This document shows positions 1 through 7,886 of a stretch of DNA of 43,429 nt, one piece after another. Made by a program: the position numbers and the translations under genes. The DNA comes from Chitinophagales bacterium (lineage in GTDB: Bacteria > Bacteroidota > Bacteroidia > Chitinophagales > Saprospiraceae). Numbering within the stretch: the stretch's first letter is position 1; each line of letters starts with the position of its first letter. The notes under the pieces are model-generated. The model worked only from the letters and a program-made list of their open reading frames with translations, had not been told where the DNA came from and did no database searches. Where the stretch lies: NCBI GenBank assembly GCA_017303475.1, contig JAFLBO010000039.1:1-43429 (forward strand). Reading direction: 5' to 3'.

Positions 1-126
1 GGGGTACACTCCCTTAACGGAACTGTACACCCATCGTCGTAGAACTTTAATGAACCGCCGTGATACGAGACCCGTACGTCCGGTGGTGTGAGAGGACGGA
101 GGGCTAACGCTCTCCTCCTACTCGAT
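1..126 (+). ncRNA. Group II intron 3' end (domains V and VI)
   Basis: The stretch 53-93 has the look of group II intron domain V. It has a GC-rich stem (CCGCCG at 55-60 pairing with CGGTGG at 81-86), a distal ACG/CGT helix, and the usual GTGTGAGAGG linker after the stem. A domain VI-like hairpin follows (GGAGGGC...GCTCTCCTCC, about 97-119) and the intron would end at the CTACTCGAT near 126. Group II introns are self-splicing ribozymes that move with an encoded reverse transcriptase/maturase. That ORF would lie upstream, outside the window. The exact 3' splice site is inferred from the conserved end pattern. Confidence 0.75.
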
Positions 127-221
127 TATATTGATTTGTGTAGGGGCATTTCTCATTAGGAAACCCATCATTGTGATCCTAAATACCCGCCCTAAAGGAC
201 AGGGCTTAGTGCCTTGTATCA

Positions 222-229
222 TATCTTCG
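222..229 (+). promoter_or_regulatory. -7 promoter element TATCTTCG before the DUF4838 gene
   Basis: TATCTTCG matches the Bacteroidota -7 consensus TAnnTTTG except for one base. It lies 22 bases before the start codon at 252. No clear -33 element was identified. Confidence 0.4.
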
Positions 230-251
230 TGCCTTCCGAATTTTTCTTTCC

Positions 252-2468
252 ATGAGATACAATTATCTGGTTCTGCTTCTTTTTTCCTCTGGTTTACTTT
301 TGGGTCAACCTGTTTCTCTTATACTGTCGCCCAAGGCAACTGCTGCTGAAACCCGCGCAGCAGCGGTGCTGAAATCGTATTTGGGAAAGATAACCCGTCA
401 GCCCATTACAGTTACCCGCGATCCAAAATCTGAACCGGTTCCGCCGGTTATTTTTATTGGAAACAGCCCTGCCGCTCAAATGCAGGGATTTGCCATTCCT
501 GAAAAAATGGAAGAAGATGCCTTGTTTCTCCATGGAAAAGGCGGAATGGTGGCCCTCGGGGGTGGGGGAGAGCTAGGGGCCGAATACGCGGCGTATTCTT
601 TGTTGGAATTACTTGGATTTCGCAGGTTTAGCCCACGGGATACCTTTATGCCTAAGTTAGAAACCTTGCAATTGCCCGGCTTCCCCGCCCGTGTGGAAAC
701 CCCGGCATTCCCATACCGTGAACTCTGGTATGAACCGGCCATGGATGATTCCTGGGCGCGTTGGCATAAACTCAAAACACCAACGCAGAAAACCAAAGAA
801 TGGGGAATGTTTGTACATACGTTCGACAAGCTTTGCCCTCAGAATCAATACTTTAAGGAACATCCGGAGTATTACGCTTTCAATGGCTCTCAACGCTCGC
901 CCGGACAACTTTGCCTGTCTAATGATACCGTTTTCCAGATCGTAGTAGCCGGTCTTCGCAGTTTGATTGCACAAAACCCTGAAGCCAGGTATTGGTCGGT
1001 GAGTCAGAACGACAATTATGATTACTGCAAATGCACACGTTGTGCTGCCGCCGACCGCAAGTATGAAAGTTCTGCCGGCTCCTTGCTGTTGTTTGTCAAC
1101 CGCGTTGCCCAGGCTTTTCCAGACAAGGTGATTTCCACCCTGGCCTATCAATACACCCGCAAAGCGCCGAAAGGATTAAAGCCTGAGCCGAACGTTAATA
1201 TTTGCCTGTGCAGCATTGAATGCAATCGTGGTAACCCGATAGAAGAAGGTTGTGCAGATTTTGCAAACGATGTTCGGGAGTGGTCGGCGCTGACCAAAAA
1301 CCTGATGATTTGGGATTATGTGGTGCAATTCCGATCGTATTTCGGGCCTTTTCCCAACTGGAAAACCCTGCAACCCAATCTGCAATTTTTCCAGAAAAAC
1401 GGGGTGCGCATGATGTTTGAGCAAGGCAGCGGCCGCGATCGGTCGGAATTTTCAGACATGCGCGCTTATTTGCTGGCCAAACTGATGTGGAACCCCAATG
1501 CCAATCAGGATTCCATTCTGGCTGATTTTAGAAGAGGATATTACGGAGATTATGCAGACCTGGTAGACCGTTATGTAAAAGACAACATCCGACGCATGGA
1601 AAAGCACGGGAAGAAACTCTGGATCTATGATGTGCCGCAAAATGAAGCCTTTGTGCGCGACAGTTTTTTCCACCGCATGATGCAGTTTGATCAGGCTATG
1701 CCTAAACCCTCAGACCCCAAACTGGAGCAGCGCCTCCGGCCGATTGTGCTGGTGGAATTGGTTTCTTTTTTGGAAAACATGAAGTGTGTGCCACAGGTTG
1801 GAGACGATTTTATGGCGCAGAATGCCTACATGATGTTTCGTTTTGATACCAGTGGTTTGCATGACATGTTCAATAATTTTGAAAAATGGTGTGGGGAATC
1901 CGGGTTAATGCACATGAATGAAAATGGGTATACGCCTGCACAATACGTTCAGGATTTCCGAAAATTCCTGGCCAGAAATAAAGAGGCTTCGCAAACCATT
2001 GCCTTGAATGTGCAATTAACAGAGCCGGCTTCGCCCAAATACTCAGGCGGCAAAGCCGGGATTTTGCTGGATCAACTGGTTGGCGAAACAGATTACCGTT
2101 ACAACTGGATAGGCTTTAACGGCAATGATATGCAAGCAACCATTCAGGTAGCAGACACGGCAGGTATGCCTTTCGTGTCGGATATTATGGTTTCTTTCCT
2201 GGAAGACCAGTCTTCCTGGGTTTTTCTGCCTGAAAAAGTGATTTTTGAACTGTCGGTTGATGGTGAAAATTTTTTCCCGGTAAAAGAAGAAACCCTGGTG
2301 ACCATACCCAGCGACAAGAAACGATTTCAAACAGTGAGAGCAGCATTCAAGCCCACAACTGCCCGGGCAGTGAGGGTAACCGCTATCAATAGAAAGGTAT
2401 GTCCGGAGTGGCACACCTGCAATGGTAACCCATGCTGGATTTTTGCTGATGAAATAACCGTTAAATAA
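252..2468 (+). CDS. Secreted DUF4838 domain protein
   Basis: A 738-residue exported protein with an N-terminal signal peptide (hydrophobic residues about 5-18). Residues about 20-140 resemble the small N-terminal alpha/beta domain found ahead of GH67-type glucuronidases (IFIGNS; EYAAYSLLELLGFRRFSP). Residues about 190-460 carry the DUF4838 signature, including SVSQNDNYDYCKCTRC and LMIWDYV. The last 120 residues look like a discoidin-type beta-sandwich that could bind carbohydrate. DUF4838 proteins are presumed glycoside hydrolase-like but the reaction is not established. The gene stands alone between the intron end and a sigma-factor operon. The ATG at 252 places the signal peptide correctly. 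Confidence 0.85.
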   Translation: MRYNYLVLLLFSSGLLLGQPVSLILSPKATAAETRAAAVLKSYLGKITRQPITVTRDPKSEPVPPVIFIGNSPAAQMQGFAIPEKMEEDALFLHGKGGMVALGGGGELGAEYAAYSLLELLGFRRFSPRDTFMPKLETLQLPGFPARVETPAFPYRELWYEPAMDDSWARWHKLKTPTQKTKEWGMFVHTFDKLCPQNQYFKEHPEYYAFNGSQRSPGQLCLSNDTVFQIVVAGLRSLIAQNPEARYWSVSQNDNYDYCKCTRCAAADRKYESSAGSLLLFVNRVAQAFPDKVISTLAYQYTRKAPKGLKPEPNVNICLCSIECNRGNPIEEGCADFANDVREWSALTKNLMIWDYVVQFRSYFGPFPNWKTLQPNLQFFQKNGVRMMFEQGSGRDRSEFSDMRAYLLAKLMWNPNANQDSILADFRRGYYGDYADLVDRYVKDNIRRMEKHGKKLWIYDVPQNEAFVRDSFFHRMMQFDQAMPKPSDPKLEQRLRPIVLVELVSFLENMKCVPQVGDDFMAQNAYMMFRFDTSGLHDMFNNFEKWCGESGLMHMNENGYTPAQYVQDFRKFLARNKEASQTIALNVQLTEPASPKYSGGKAGILLDQLVGETDYRYNWIGFNGNDMQATIQVADTAGMPFVSDIMVSFLEDQSSWVFLPEKVIFELSVDGENFFPVKEETLVTIPSDKKRFQTVRAAFKPTTARAVRVTAINRKVCPEWHTCNGNPCWIFADEITVK

Positions 2469-2509
2469 ATTTTCGGGCGGGATTAAACCTTTTACCGCTT
2501 AGGGGGTCT

Positions 2510-2517
2510 TATCTTCA
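2510..2517 (+). promoter_or_regulatory. -7-like element TATCTTCA before the ECF sigma gene
   Basis: TATCTTCA is a partial match to TAnnTTTG, 24 bases upstream of the sigma factor start at 2542. It is the only candidate in the 73-base gap. Confidence 0.3.
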
Positions 2518-2541
2518 ACAAACCTGAACAAATCGCCATTA

Positions 2542-3105
2542 ATGGTTGCATCGAAACCTGTTTCAGATGAACAGATCCTGGAACTTTTACGCTCTGGTCA
2601 TACCTACGAGCGGGGTTTCAGGTTGTTAATGGCGCAGTATCGGGAGCGTTTGTACTGGCATATCCGTAGGTTAGTACAGGTGCATGATGATGCGGACGAT
2701 GTGCTGCAAAATACGTTCATTAAGGTTTACCGGGGCATAGGGCAGTTTGAAGGCAAATCCAAATTATATACCTGGTTGTACCGGATTGCCACCAATGAGG
2801 CCATTACCCATATGCAACAAAAAATGCGGCAGGCATCTTCCTCCTTAGACGATGGAGAAGGATTGCTGGCACAACGGCTGCAGGCAGATTCCTGGTTTGA
2901 CGGGGATGAGGTGCAGCGTAAATTGCAGTTGGCTATTGCCCAATTGCCCGACAAACAAAAACAGGTTTTTAACCTGCGGTATTACGAAGAAATGCCTTAC
3001 GAAGAGATGTCGCAACTACTCGATACCTCTGTAGGGGCGCTGAAAGCTTCGTTTCACCATGCTGTAAAAAAAATAGAATCGGCATTTGCAGATGCTGAGG
3101 ATTAA
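2542..3105 (+). CDS. ECF-type RNA polymerase sigma factor
   Basis: A 187-residue sigma-70 family protein of extracytoplasmic-function size. Region 2 is at residues about 35-95 (DDADDVLQNTFIKVYRGIGQ, then LYTWLYRIATNEA), which contacts core polymerase and the -10 DNA. Region 4 is at residues about 135-185 (LPDKQKQVFNLRYYEEMPYE, then a helix-turn-helix) and reads the -35 DNA. Region 3 is absent, as expected for ECF factors. Its stop codon overlaps the next start (TAATG at 3103-3107), so the two genes are translationally coupled. It probably directs a stress regulon under control of the membrane partner downstream. Confidence 0.93.
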   Translation: MVASKPVSDEQILELLRSGHTYERGFRLLMAQYRERLYWHIRRLVQVHDDADDVLQNTFIKVYRGIGQFEGKSKLYTWLYRIATNEAITHMQQKMRQASSSLDDGEGLLAQRLQADSWFDGDEVQRKLQLAIAQLPDKQKQVFNLRYYEEMPYEEMSQLLDTSVGALKASFHHAVKKIESAFADAED

Positions 3106-3656
3106 TGAGCTGCTTTGATATGAAAAAGCAACAAAATGAACCAGAAATACCCGACTTTCTGCAAGATTTGAAAGCGAAAGGCGATGGATTCCAATTGCCG
3201 GATGGGTATTTTGACGACATGGAAAATGCGGTGTTCGCCCGCCTGAAATCGGCCGGAGATCTGGATAAACCGATGATTCGGGTGGAAAAGCGACCCAAGA
3301 TGTGGGCTTCCTTCATTCGGCCCAAAGCTGCTATGGCCTATGCTGCGGCATTAGCTATGATATTGGCGGCGGTATGGTTTGTACGTCAGCAAACCGAACA
3401 GTTACCACAGGCGCCAGTAGCATCAGTGGAGCTTAGCGAAGAGGAATTGGAGGCTTATGTATTGGAAAACGCCCACGAATTTGAACCAGAACAACTGGCC
3501 TCTCTGGAACCTGCAGAAATTCAGGAGGAAATTAACGATCAACCTGCAGAAACCGGTGGAAAACCGGCCAAGCGCAAACCAGCGGACATTCATCCCGATG
3601 ATCTGGATGCCATTCTGGATGAAATGACCGATGAAGAACTTGAACAGATACTCTAA
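3105..3656 (+). CDS. Single-pass membrane protein, probable anti-sigma partner
   Basis: 183 residues. A soluble N-terminal part (about 1-65) precedes one transmembrane helix near residues 75-91 (AYAAALAMILAAVWFV). An acidic, Pro/Glu-rich periplasmic tail ends in DDLDAILDEMTDEELEQIL. I do not recognise a named domain. The role is inferred from the TAATG overlap with the ECF sigma gene and from the membrane topology, both typical of anti-sigma factors. A second in-frame ATG at 3120 would give MKKQQ and is an equally reasonable start. Confidence 0.7.
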   Translation: MSCFDMKKQQNEPEIPDFLQDLKAKGDGFQLPDGYFDDMENAVFARLKSAGDLDKPMIRVEKRPKMWASFIRPKAAMAYAAALAMILAAVWFVRQQTEQLPQAPVASVELSEEELEAYVLENAHEFEPEQLASLEPAEIQEEINDQPAETGGKPAKRKPADIHPDDLDAILDEMTDEELEQIL

Positions 3657-3678
3657 CCCAATAATACAAGCTCTCGCT

Positions 3679-4164
3679 ATGAACATCATCAAGAAACAAG
3701 GCTGGTTGCCGCTACTGCTGATGGGGGTGTTTCTGACCTCCTCGCATGCGCAGGTAGATCCGGAGCAAAGAGAAGCCCGATTAGCGGCCTTCCGGGCAGA
3801 GGTATTCACCCGGGTACTGAACCTTACTCCTGAAGAAGCACAACAGTTCTGGCCGGTGTACAATGAATACACCGACCGGCGTGAACAAATACAGCAAGAC
3901 CTCAAGGCCAACAAACAGCTCGACCAGATGAGCGACGCAGAAGTGGAGGAACAAATTCGTCGCCACTTTGAAATGAAACAACGAGAGCTGGATTTGGAAA
4001 AAGATGCCTACCAAAAGCTCCGTAAAGTGCTGCCCCTCAGAAAAGTGGCCAAGCTACCCGCTGCCGAACGGGAATTCCGGGAATCACTTGTAAAAAAACT
4101 CCAGGAAGCCCGCGAACGTCGCCAGGACCGCCAACAACTGAGGCCGGGAAGAAATCGGAGGTGA
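3679..4164 (+). CDS. Periplasmic Spy-like helical protein (sigma-factor operon sensor type)
   Basis: 161 residues. A signal peptide (about residues 1-25, ending SSHAQ) is followed by an all-helical, charged body with the LTPEEAQQFWPVYNEY motif of Spy/CpxP-like or heavy-metal sensor proteins. In Bacteroidota such genes often follow an ECF sigma gene and its membrane partner, as here (23 bases after 3656). The likely role is an envelope chaperone or stress sensor; this is inference from family and context. An ATG at 3631 would overlap the upstream gene and push the signal peptide inward, so 3679 is preferred. The stop TGA lies inside the first octamer of the repeat array that follows. Confidence 0.75.
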   Translation: MNIIKKQGWLPLLLMGVFLTSSHAQVDPEQREARLAAFRAEVFTRVLNLTPEEAQQFWPVYNEYTDRREQIQQDLKANKQLDQMSDAEVEEQIRRHFEMKQRELDLEKDAYQKLRKVLPLRKVAKLPAAEREFRESLVKKLQEARERRQDRQQLRPGRNRR

Positions 4165-4355
4165 GTGTTTGAGTGTTTGAGTTTTCGAGTGTTTGAGTTG
4201 GCGTTCGGCTGGAGTTTACCACTAAGCCACAGAGGGTACTAAGAAAGATACTCCTTAGTGCCCTCTGTGGCTTAGTGGTAAACTCCAGCCGAACGCCAAC
4301 TCAAACACTCGAAAACTCAAACACTCGAAAACTCAAACACTCAAACACTCACTCA
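4161..4355. repeat. Long inverted repeat with octamer arrays (about 75-bp arms)
   Basis: The left arm (about 4161-4243) is built of GAGTGTTT/GAGTTTTC octamers followed by GGCGTTCGGCTGGAGT and a CCACTAAGCCACAGAGG block. The right arm (4254 to about 4355) is its reverse complement around a 10-base loop. I saw a single T/C mismatch in the core and one extra 16-bp octamer pair on the right. It fills the gap between the Spy-like gene and the beta-lactamase-fold gene and starts inside the upstream stop codon. Transcribed, it would fold into a very stable hairpin. Confidence 0.9.
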
Positions 4356-4362
4356 ATCGTAT

Positions 4363-4370
4363 TATCTTCG
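4363..4370 (+). promoter_or_regulatory. -7-like element TATCTTCG, 8 bases before ATG 4379
   Basis: TATCTTCG lies directly after the repeat array and only 8 bases ahead of the start codon. The transcript would therefore be leaderless or nearly so. Confidence 0.45.
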
Positions 4371-4378
4371 CGGTCCTT

Positions 4379-5563
4379 ATGAAGTTCCGCCTTTTTCTTT
4401 TAGTCCTGTTTCCGCTGTTGTCAGCTTGTTATTTTGCACCTGGTCCGGATGTCCAAACGAAGTCGGCTGAGGTTAAAAAACCTCGGAAGGTTGAAACCCG
4501 GCTAGATACGTTTGCCAGGGAATATTCCCGGTATTTCGAAGAGCAATTCCGTTTGACCAATACGCCTGGTGCGGCATTGGTGATTGTCAAAGACAGTCAG
4601 GTTCTCTTTATCAAAGGCTATGGGCCGCGGGTATATGGCCAGCCTGATTCCATTGATGAAAATACGGTTTTCCGGATTGGCTCCCTGTCTAAAGGATTTG
4701 CAGGGGTGCTGACAGGTCTGCTGGTGCAGGATAGTTTGCTGCACTGGACTGATCGGGTACAGGAATACTATCCTGGATTTGTGTTGCGCGACCGCAAACA
4801 GGCTTCCCGGGTGGAATTGTGGCATTTGTTATCGCATACCACCGGACTACCATATCATGCTTTTACCAACCTGATTGAAAAAGATTTCAGCGTTGACCGG
4901 ATTGTGCAGGAGTATTTCCCTACCGCGCCGGTGAGCGGGAAAGAGGGAGAGTTTTATGCTTACCAGAATGCAGCATTGTGCATTATTGAACAGGTGATGC
5001 AGCAAAAAACAGGCAAAACCTATGGTCAGTTGCTGACAGAAGAGATTTTCCTGCCACTTGGTATGCGCCACGCATCCTTCGATTACCAGAGTTTGATGCA
5101 GGAGCCTGATAAAACACCGCCGCATGTGCCGGTAGGGTGGGGGCTTTGGCGCGCCGACAAGATTTCGCCGGCCTATTACAATGCCACTGCGGCAGGAGGC
5201 ATTAATGCCAGTATTTCAGATATGGGTCAGTGGCTGCTGATGTTACTGGGTCAAAAGCCACAAGTGATTGAACCTACTACGCTTGATGAGGTATTCCGAC
5301 CAGTGGTTAAAACCGACAAAGAACGTCGCATTTTTCCTCGTTGGTTACCCAGAGACGCTGCTTCCTACGCAATGGGCTGGCGCGTGCTGGACGATCACGG
5401 CGATACCATAATTTATCATGGCGGTTATGTAAACGGTTACAAAAGTGAAATTGCCTTTAACCGTAAGGATGGCGTTGGTATTTGCGCATTGTTCAATGCT
5501 GCAACACCTCTAAGTAATGATTGTGTGCCCGCCTTTTTTGAAAAATGGAAAGAAATGAAGTGA
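4379..5563 (+). CDS. Serine hydrolase lipoprotein, beta-lactamase / class C PBP fold
   Basis: 394 residues. A lipoprotein signal with lipobox LLSAC puts the acylated cysteine at residue 17, so the protein is anchored in the envelope. The three catalytic motifs of the PF00144 family are present: SLSK (S102-K105), YQN (195-197) and HGG (347-349). Family members act as D-Ala-D-Ala carboxypeptidases, esterases or beta-lactamases; the substrate cannot be told from the sequence. It is a single gene between two hairpin repeat arrays. It converges with the T9SS gene at 5795-7345. Confidence 0.9.
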   Translation: MKFRLFLLVLFPLLSACYFAPGPDVQTKSAEVKKPRKVETRLDTFAREYSRYFEEQFRLTNTPGAALVIVKDSQVLFIKGYGPRVYGQPDSIDENTVFRIGSLSKGFAGVLTGLLVQDSLLHWTDRVQEYYPGFVLRDRKQASRVELWHLLSHTTGLPYHAFTNLIEKDFSVDRIVQEYFPTAPVSGKEGEFYAYQNAALCIIEQVMQQKTGKTYGQLLTEEIFLPLGMRHASFDYQSLMQEPDKTPPHVPVGWGLWRADKISPAYYNATAAGGINASISDMGQWLLMLLGQKPQVIEPTTLDEVFRPVVKTDKERRIFPRWLPRDAASYAMGWRVLDDHGDTIIYHGGYVNGYKSEIAFNRKDGVGICALFNAATPLSNDCVPAFFEKWKEMK

Positions 5564-5572
5564 GCTTTTAAA

Positions 5573-5775
5573 GTCATTTAGGAGGTCATTTAAGGGTCAT
5601 TTAAGGGTCATTTAGGAGGTCATTTAGGTGGTCATTTAGGTGGTCATTAATGGGCATTAGAGCCAATAAATGACTAACTAAAATGACCTCCTAAATGACT
5701 TAAAATGACCTCCTAAATGACTTAAAATGACCTCCTAAATGACCTCCTAAATGACCTCCTAAAATGACCTCCCCA
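5573..5775. repeat. Inverted array of a 12-bp repeat between convergent genes
   Basis: Seven units of GTCATTTAGGAG and close variants run from 5573 to about 5655. The reverse complement (CTCCTAAATGAC variants) then runs from about 5680 to 5775, with a short unique centre. The whole block can fold back on itself over roughly 90 bp. It sits exactly between the ends of two convergent genes (5563 and 5795), the position of a bidirectional terminator. No spacers, so not CRISPR. Confidence 0.9.
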
Positions 5776-5794
5776 TATGACCCCTTATAGACAA

Positions 5795-7345
5795 CTATTC
5801 AATAATAAACTTCCGGGTGATATTGTATTGATCACCAGCCATTTGGATACTGTACATGCCTTTGGGTTGGTTGGTGAGGTCGAAGTTTACCATGGATTCT
5901 CCATCTGGTACCTGTTTTTCCAGAATCAATTTTCCTGTCAGGTCGAAAATGCGCAGCATTGCGCCAGGCTCCATTTTGCCACCCACATAAATCAATCCGG
6001 AACTTGGATTGGGGAAGATGGTCAGGTCTGTATACGCTGTCCGGCTGGCAAAAGTGAGCGTTGGATCGTCGAATTTTACCTTTCCGGATTCATAGGTTGG
6101 AAAGGCGTTTCTAACGCTTGTGAGATAACCTGATACAGTTGGTACATTGGGTATGTTATCCACATCAAGTTGCCCTCCAGGTTGCTGGGGCAATGAGTTG
6201 TCGATCAAAAACTGTGTATTGGAGTAGGCATAAGCCTGTGAATAGGTGCCTCTTGTGCCTCCAATGACAAGTCTTCCGTGTGCGCGGGTAGCAAAAGCTT
6301 CCTGAACCGGGGTTGCATTTCCCAATCCTTGAACAGCCCCCTGGGCGCCGTCTGCTATATTCACCAATTGTGCGCGTAGAGCACCTCCTGCGCTAACCGG
6401 ACCATTGCGCCAGGTCGTGATCACCTTGTTGCCGCTGTTGGATAAAACAGCATTGTTAATCCAGCAAACAGGCGTTCCGGGCAGAGAGGTATTTACTGTT
6501 TCATTGATTTTAGCCCATACCTGTGTGCCTGCCCATGAGAAGCGAGCGGTATAGGCGCCAGAATGTGAGTTTGAGAAGGCTGAACCAGTTAAAATGAAGC
6601 CGTTTTCACCGGAAAGGGGGAGTATTTCCTCAAATTCTGTGTAAGAATAATTACTGCCATCTGGAGAAGCCGGCAAGTTGAGCGTTTTGGCCCATACCAG
6701 ACTGCCATCCACCTCAATCCGGATAACGGATCTGGTGCCGGCAAGCACATACCCGCCCCCATTGGCTTGTTTGATGGACCAACCGAAGCCACTAACCGGA
6801 TAGTCCATAGTCCATTCTGCTTCGCCCAGGCCGTTAAATTTGGTTACCGCCAGCTCTCCACTATTATTGGAGCCGCAGGCAATGTAACCGCCATTCGTGG
6901 CCTGACATACACCACCATATTGCATGTTAAACGGAAGATTGGATACACGTTCCCAAAATTTTTGCCCTGTAGCATTCATTGTCAGGGTGTAAACCTTGTT
7001 ACCACTGGCAGTACCCGCTACCGCGAAGTAACCAATAGGGGATGTGCTTTTGCAGAAACTCTTCCAGAAAGTTTGAAGGTTTTCCGGAGCAGTATGTGCG
7101 CGGCTCCAGGAGTTAAACTGGGCAAATTCACTGAATTCCGAGATGTAAAGTGTGTTGTTATTCGGCTCGAAAAATTTGTTGCCCATAATCACATAATTCT
7201 GAATGTTTTGAGGCTCAATTTTCCAGGCAGAATGGTCTTGAGGGTGCCATTGCTGGGTGCCTTCAAATACATTTTGAGCAAAAAGTGGCAGGCTGAAAAT
7301 GGTTGCGGCTACCAAAAGCCATTGGGTTAGAAGATTGCGTTTCAT
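5795..7345 (-). CDS. Secreted protein with T9SS type A sorting domain
   Basis: 516 residues. A signal peptide (1-24, ending LPLFAQ) is followed by a long beta-rich body with repeated patterns such as GGYIACGSNNSGELAVTKFN and GGGYVLAGTRSVIRIEV, like beta-propeller blades. The last 80 residues form a T9SS C-terminal domain (LTIFPNPSSGLIYVGG ... GMYSIQMAGDQYNITRKFI). The sorting domain directs passage across the outer membrane and release or anchoring on the cell surface. Function of the body is unknown. It is a single minus-strand gene that converges with the serine hydrolase gene. Confidence 0.88.
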   Translation of the reverse strand: MKRNLLTQWLLVAATIFSLPLFAQNVFEGTQQWHPQDHSAWKIEPQNIQNYVIMGNKFFEPNNNTLYISEFSEFAQFNSWSRAHTAPENLQTFWKSFCKSTSPIGYFAVAGTASGNKVYTLTMNATGQKFWERVSNLPFNMQYGGVCQATNGGYIACGSNNSGELAVTKFNGLGEAEWTMDYPVSGFGWSIKQANGGGYVLAGTRSVIRIEVDGSLVWAKTLNLPASPDGSNYSYTEFEEILPLSGENGFILTGSAFSNSHSGAYTARFSWAGTQVWAKINETVNTSLPGTPVCWINNAVLSNSGNKVITTWRNGPVSAGGALRAQLVNIADGAQGAVQGLGNATPVQEAFATRAHGRLVIGGTRGTYSQAYAYSNTQFLIDNSLPQQPGGQLDVDNIPNVPTVSGYLTSVRNAFPTYESGKVKFDDPTLTFASRTAYTDLTIFPNPSSGLIYVGGKMEPGAMLRIFDLTGKLILEKQVPDGESMVNFDLTNQPKGMYSIQMAGDQYNITRKFIIE

Positions 7346-7619
7346 CTGTTATAAAAGTTTAAGGTGAACAATACAAAAGATCGCAACAGGCTATTCCTGA
7401 AATAGCCCATAGGGTAGGTTGAAGACAGTTGAGCCTGGCTTCAATATCGAAAAAGCGTGTAGGATGTAAACTTCGCAGGAAGCTTCTGAACGGAATGATC
7501 AGCCTGCTAAACAGAGCTGTTTACGATGGTAAAATCGTCCGAAAAATTGGGAGGAAAAGGGCGAATGGAAATCGGCATAGGGCAATGGTTTAGGGAATGA
7601 TTAGAAGGATAATCTTTTT

Positions 7620-7627
7620 CAAAGGTA
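7620..7627 (-). promoter_or_regulatory. -7 element TACCTTTG for the minus-strand T9SS gene
   Basis: CAAAGGTA on the plus strand reads TACCTTTG on the minus strand, an exact TAnnTTTG match. The leader to the start at 7345 would be about 270 bases, unusually long, so the assignment is tentative. Confidence 0.4.
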
Positions 7628-7691
7628 TAATATTTTAATTTAAAACTGAGAAATTTTATTGTTGGTTTTATTCTGATACAATGCTAAAATA

Positions 7692-7699
7692 TAATTTCG
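7692..7699 (+). promoter_or_regulatory. -7-like element TAATTTCG for the TonB receptor
   Basis: TAATTTCG lies in the AT-rich centre of the divergent gap, giving a leader of about 185 bases before the start at 7887. Confidence 0.35.
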
Positions 7700-7886
7700 T
7701 GTAATGGCTGTTGGCCATACAAATGACTGGATAATAAACCAGGACAGGTGTTGCTGCGACTAAACTTGTCAATCTTAGAGATTTGCCTTTTGAAATCAAA
7801 TTTTCTTTCTTCTTTTGCCCAGCGAACAGAGTTGGGATAGAACTCTGATTTTCGGCTCTTTTTGTCTGAAAAACAAACAAACGCAC

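Larger units (their letters stand above)
7346..7886. other. Divergent intergenic region with promoters in both directions
   Basis: 541 bases between divergent genes with no credible ORF. The middle (about 7620-7700) is AT-rich and carries a -7 element on each strand (listed separately). A small perfect hairpin ATGGC-TGTTG-GCCAT lies near 7703-7718. No repeat array is present here, unlike most other gaps in the window. Confidence 0.6.

Noticed and set aside
5573..5775. Possible CRISPR array
   Set aside because: Units are contiguous or nearly so, with no unique spacers, and the second half is inverted; there are no cas genes.
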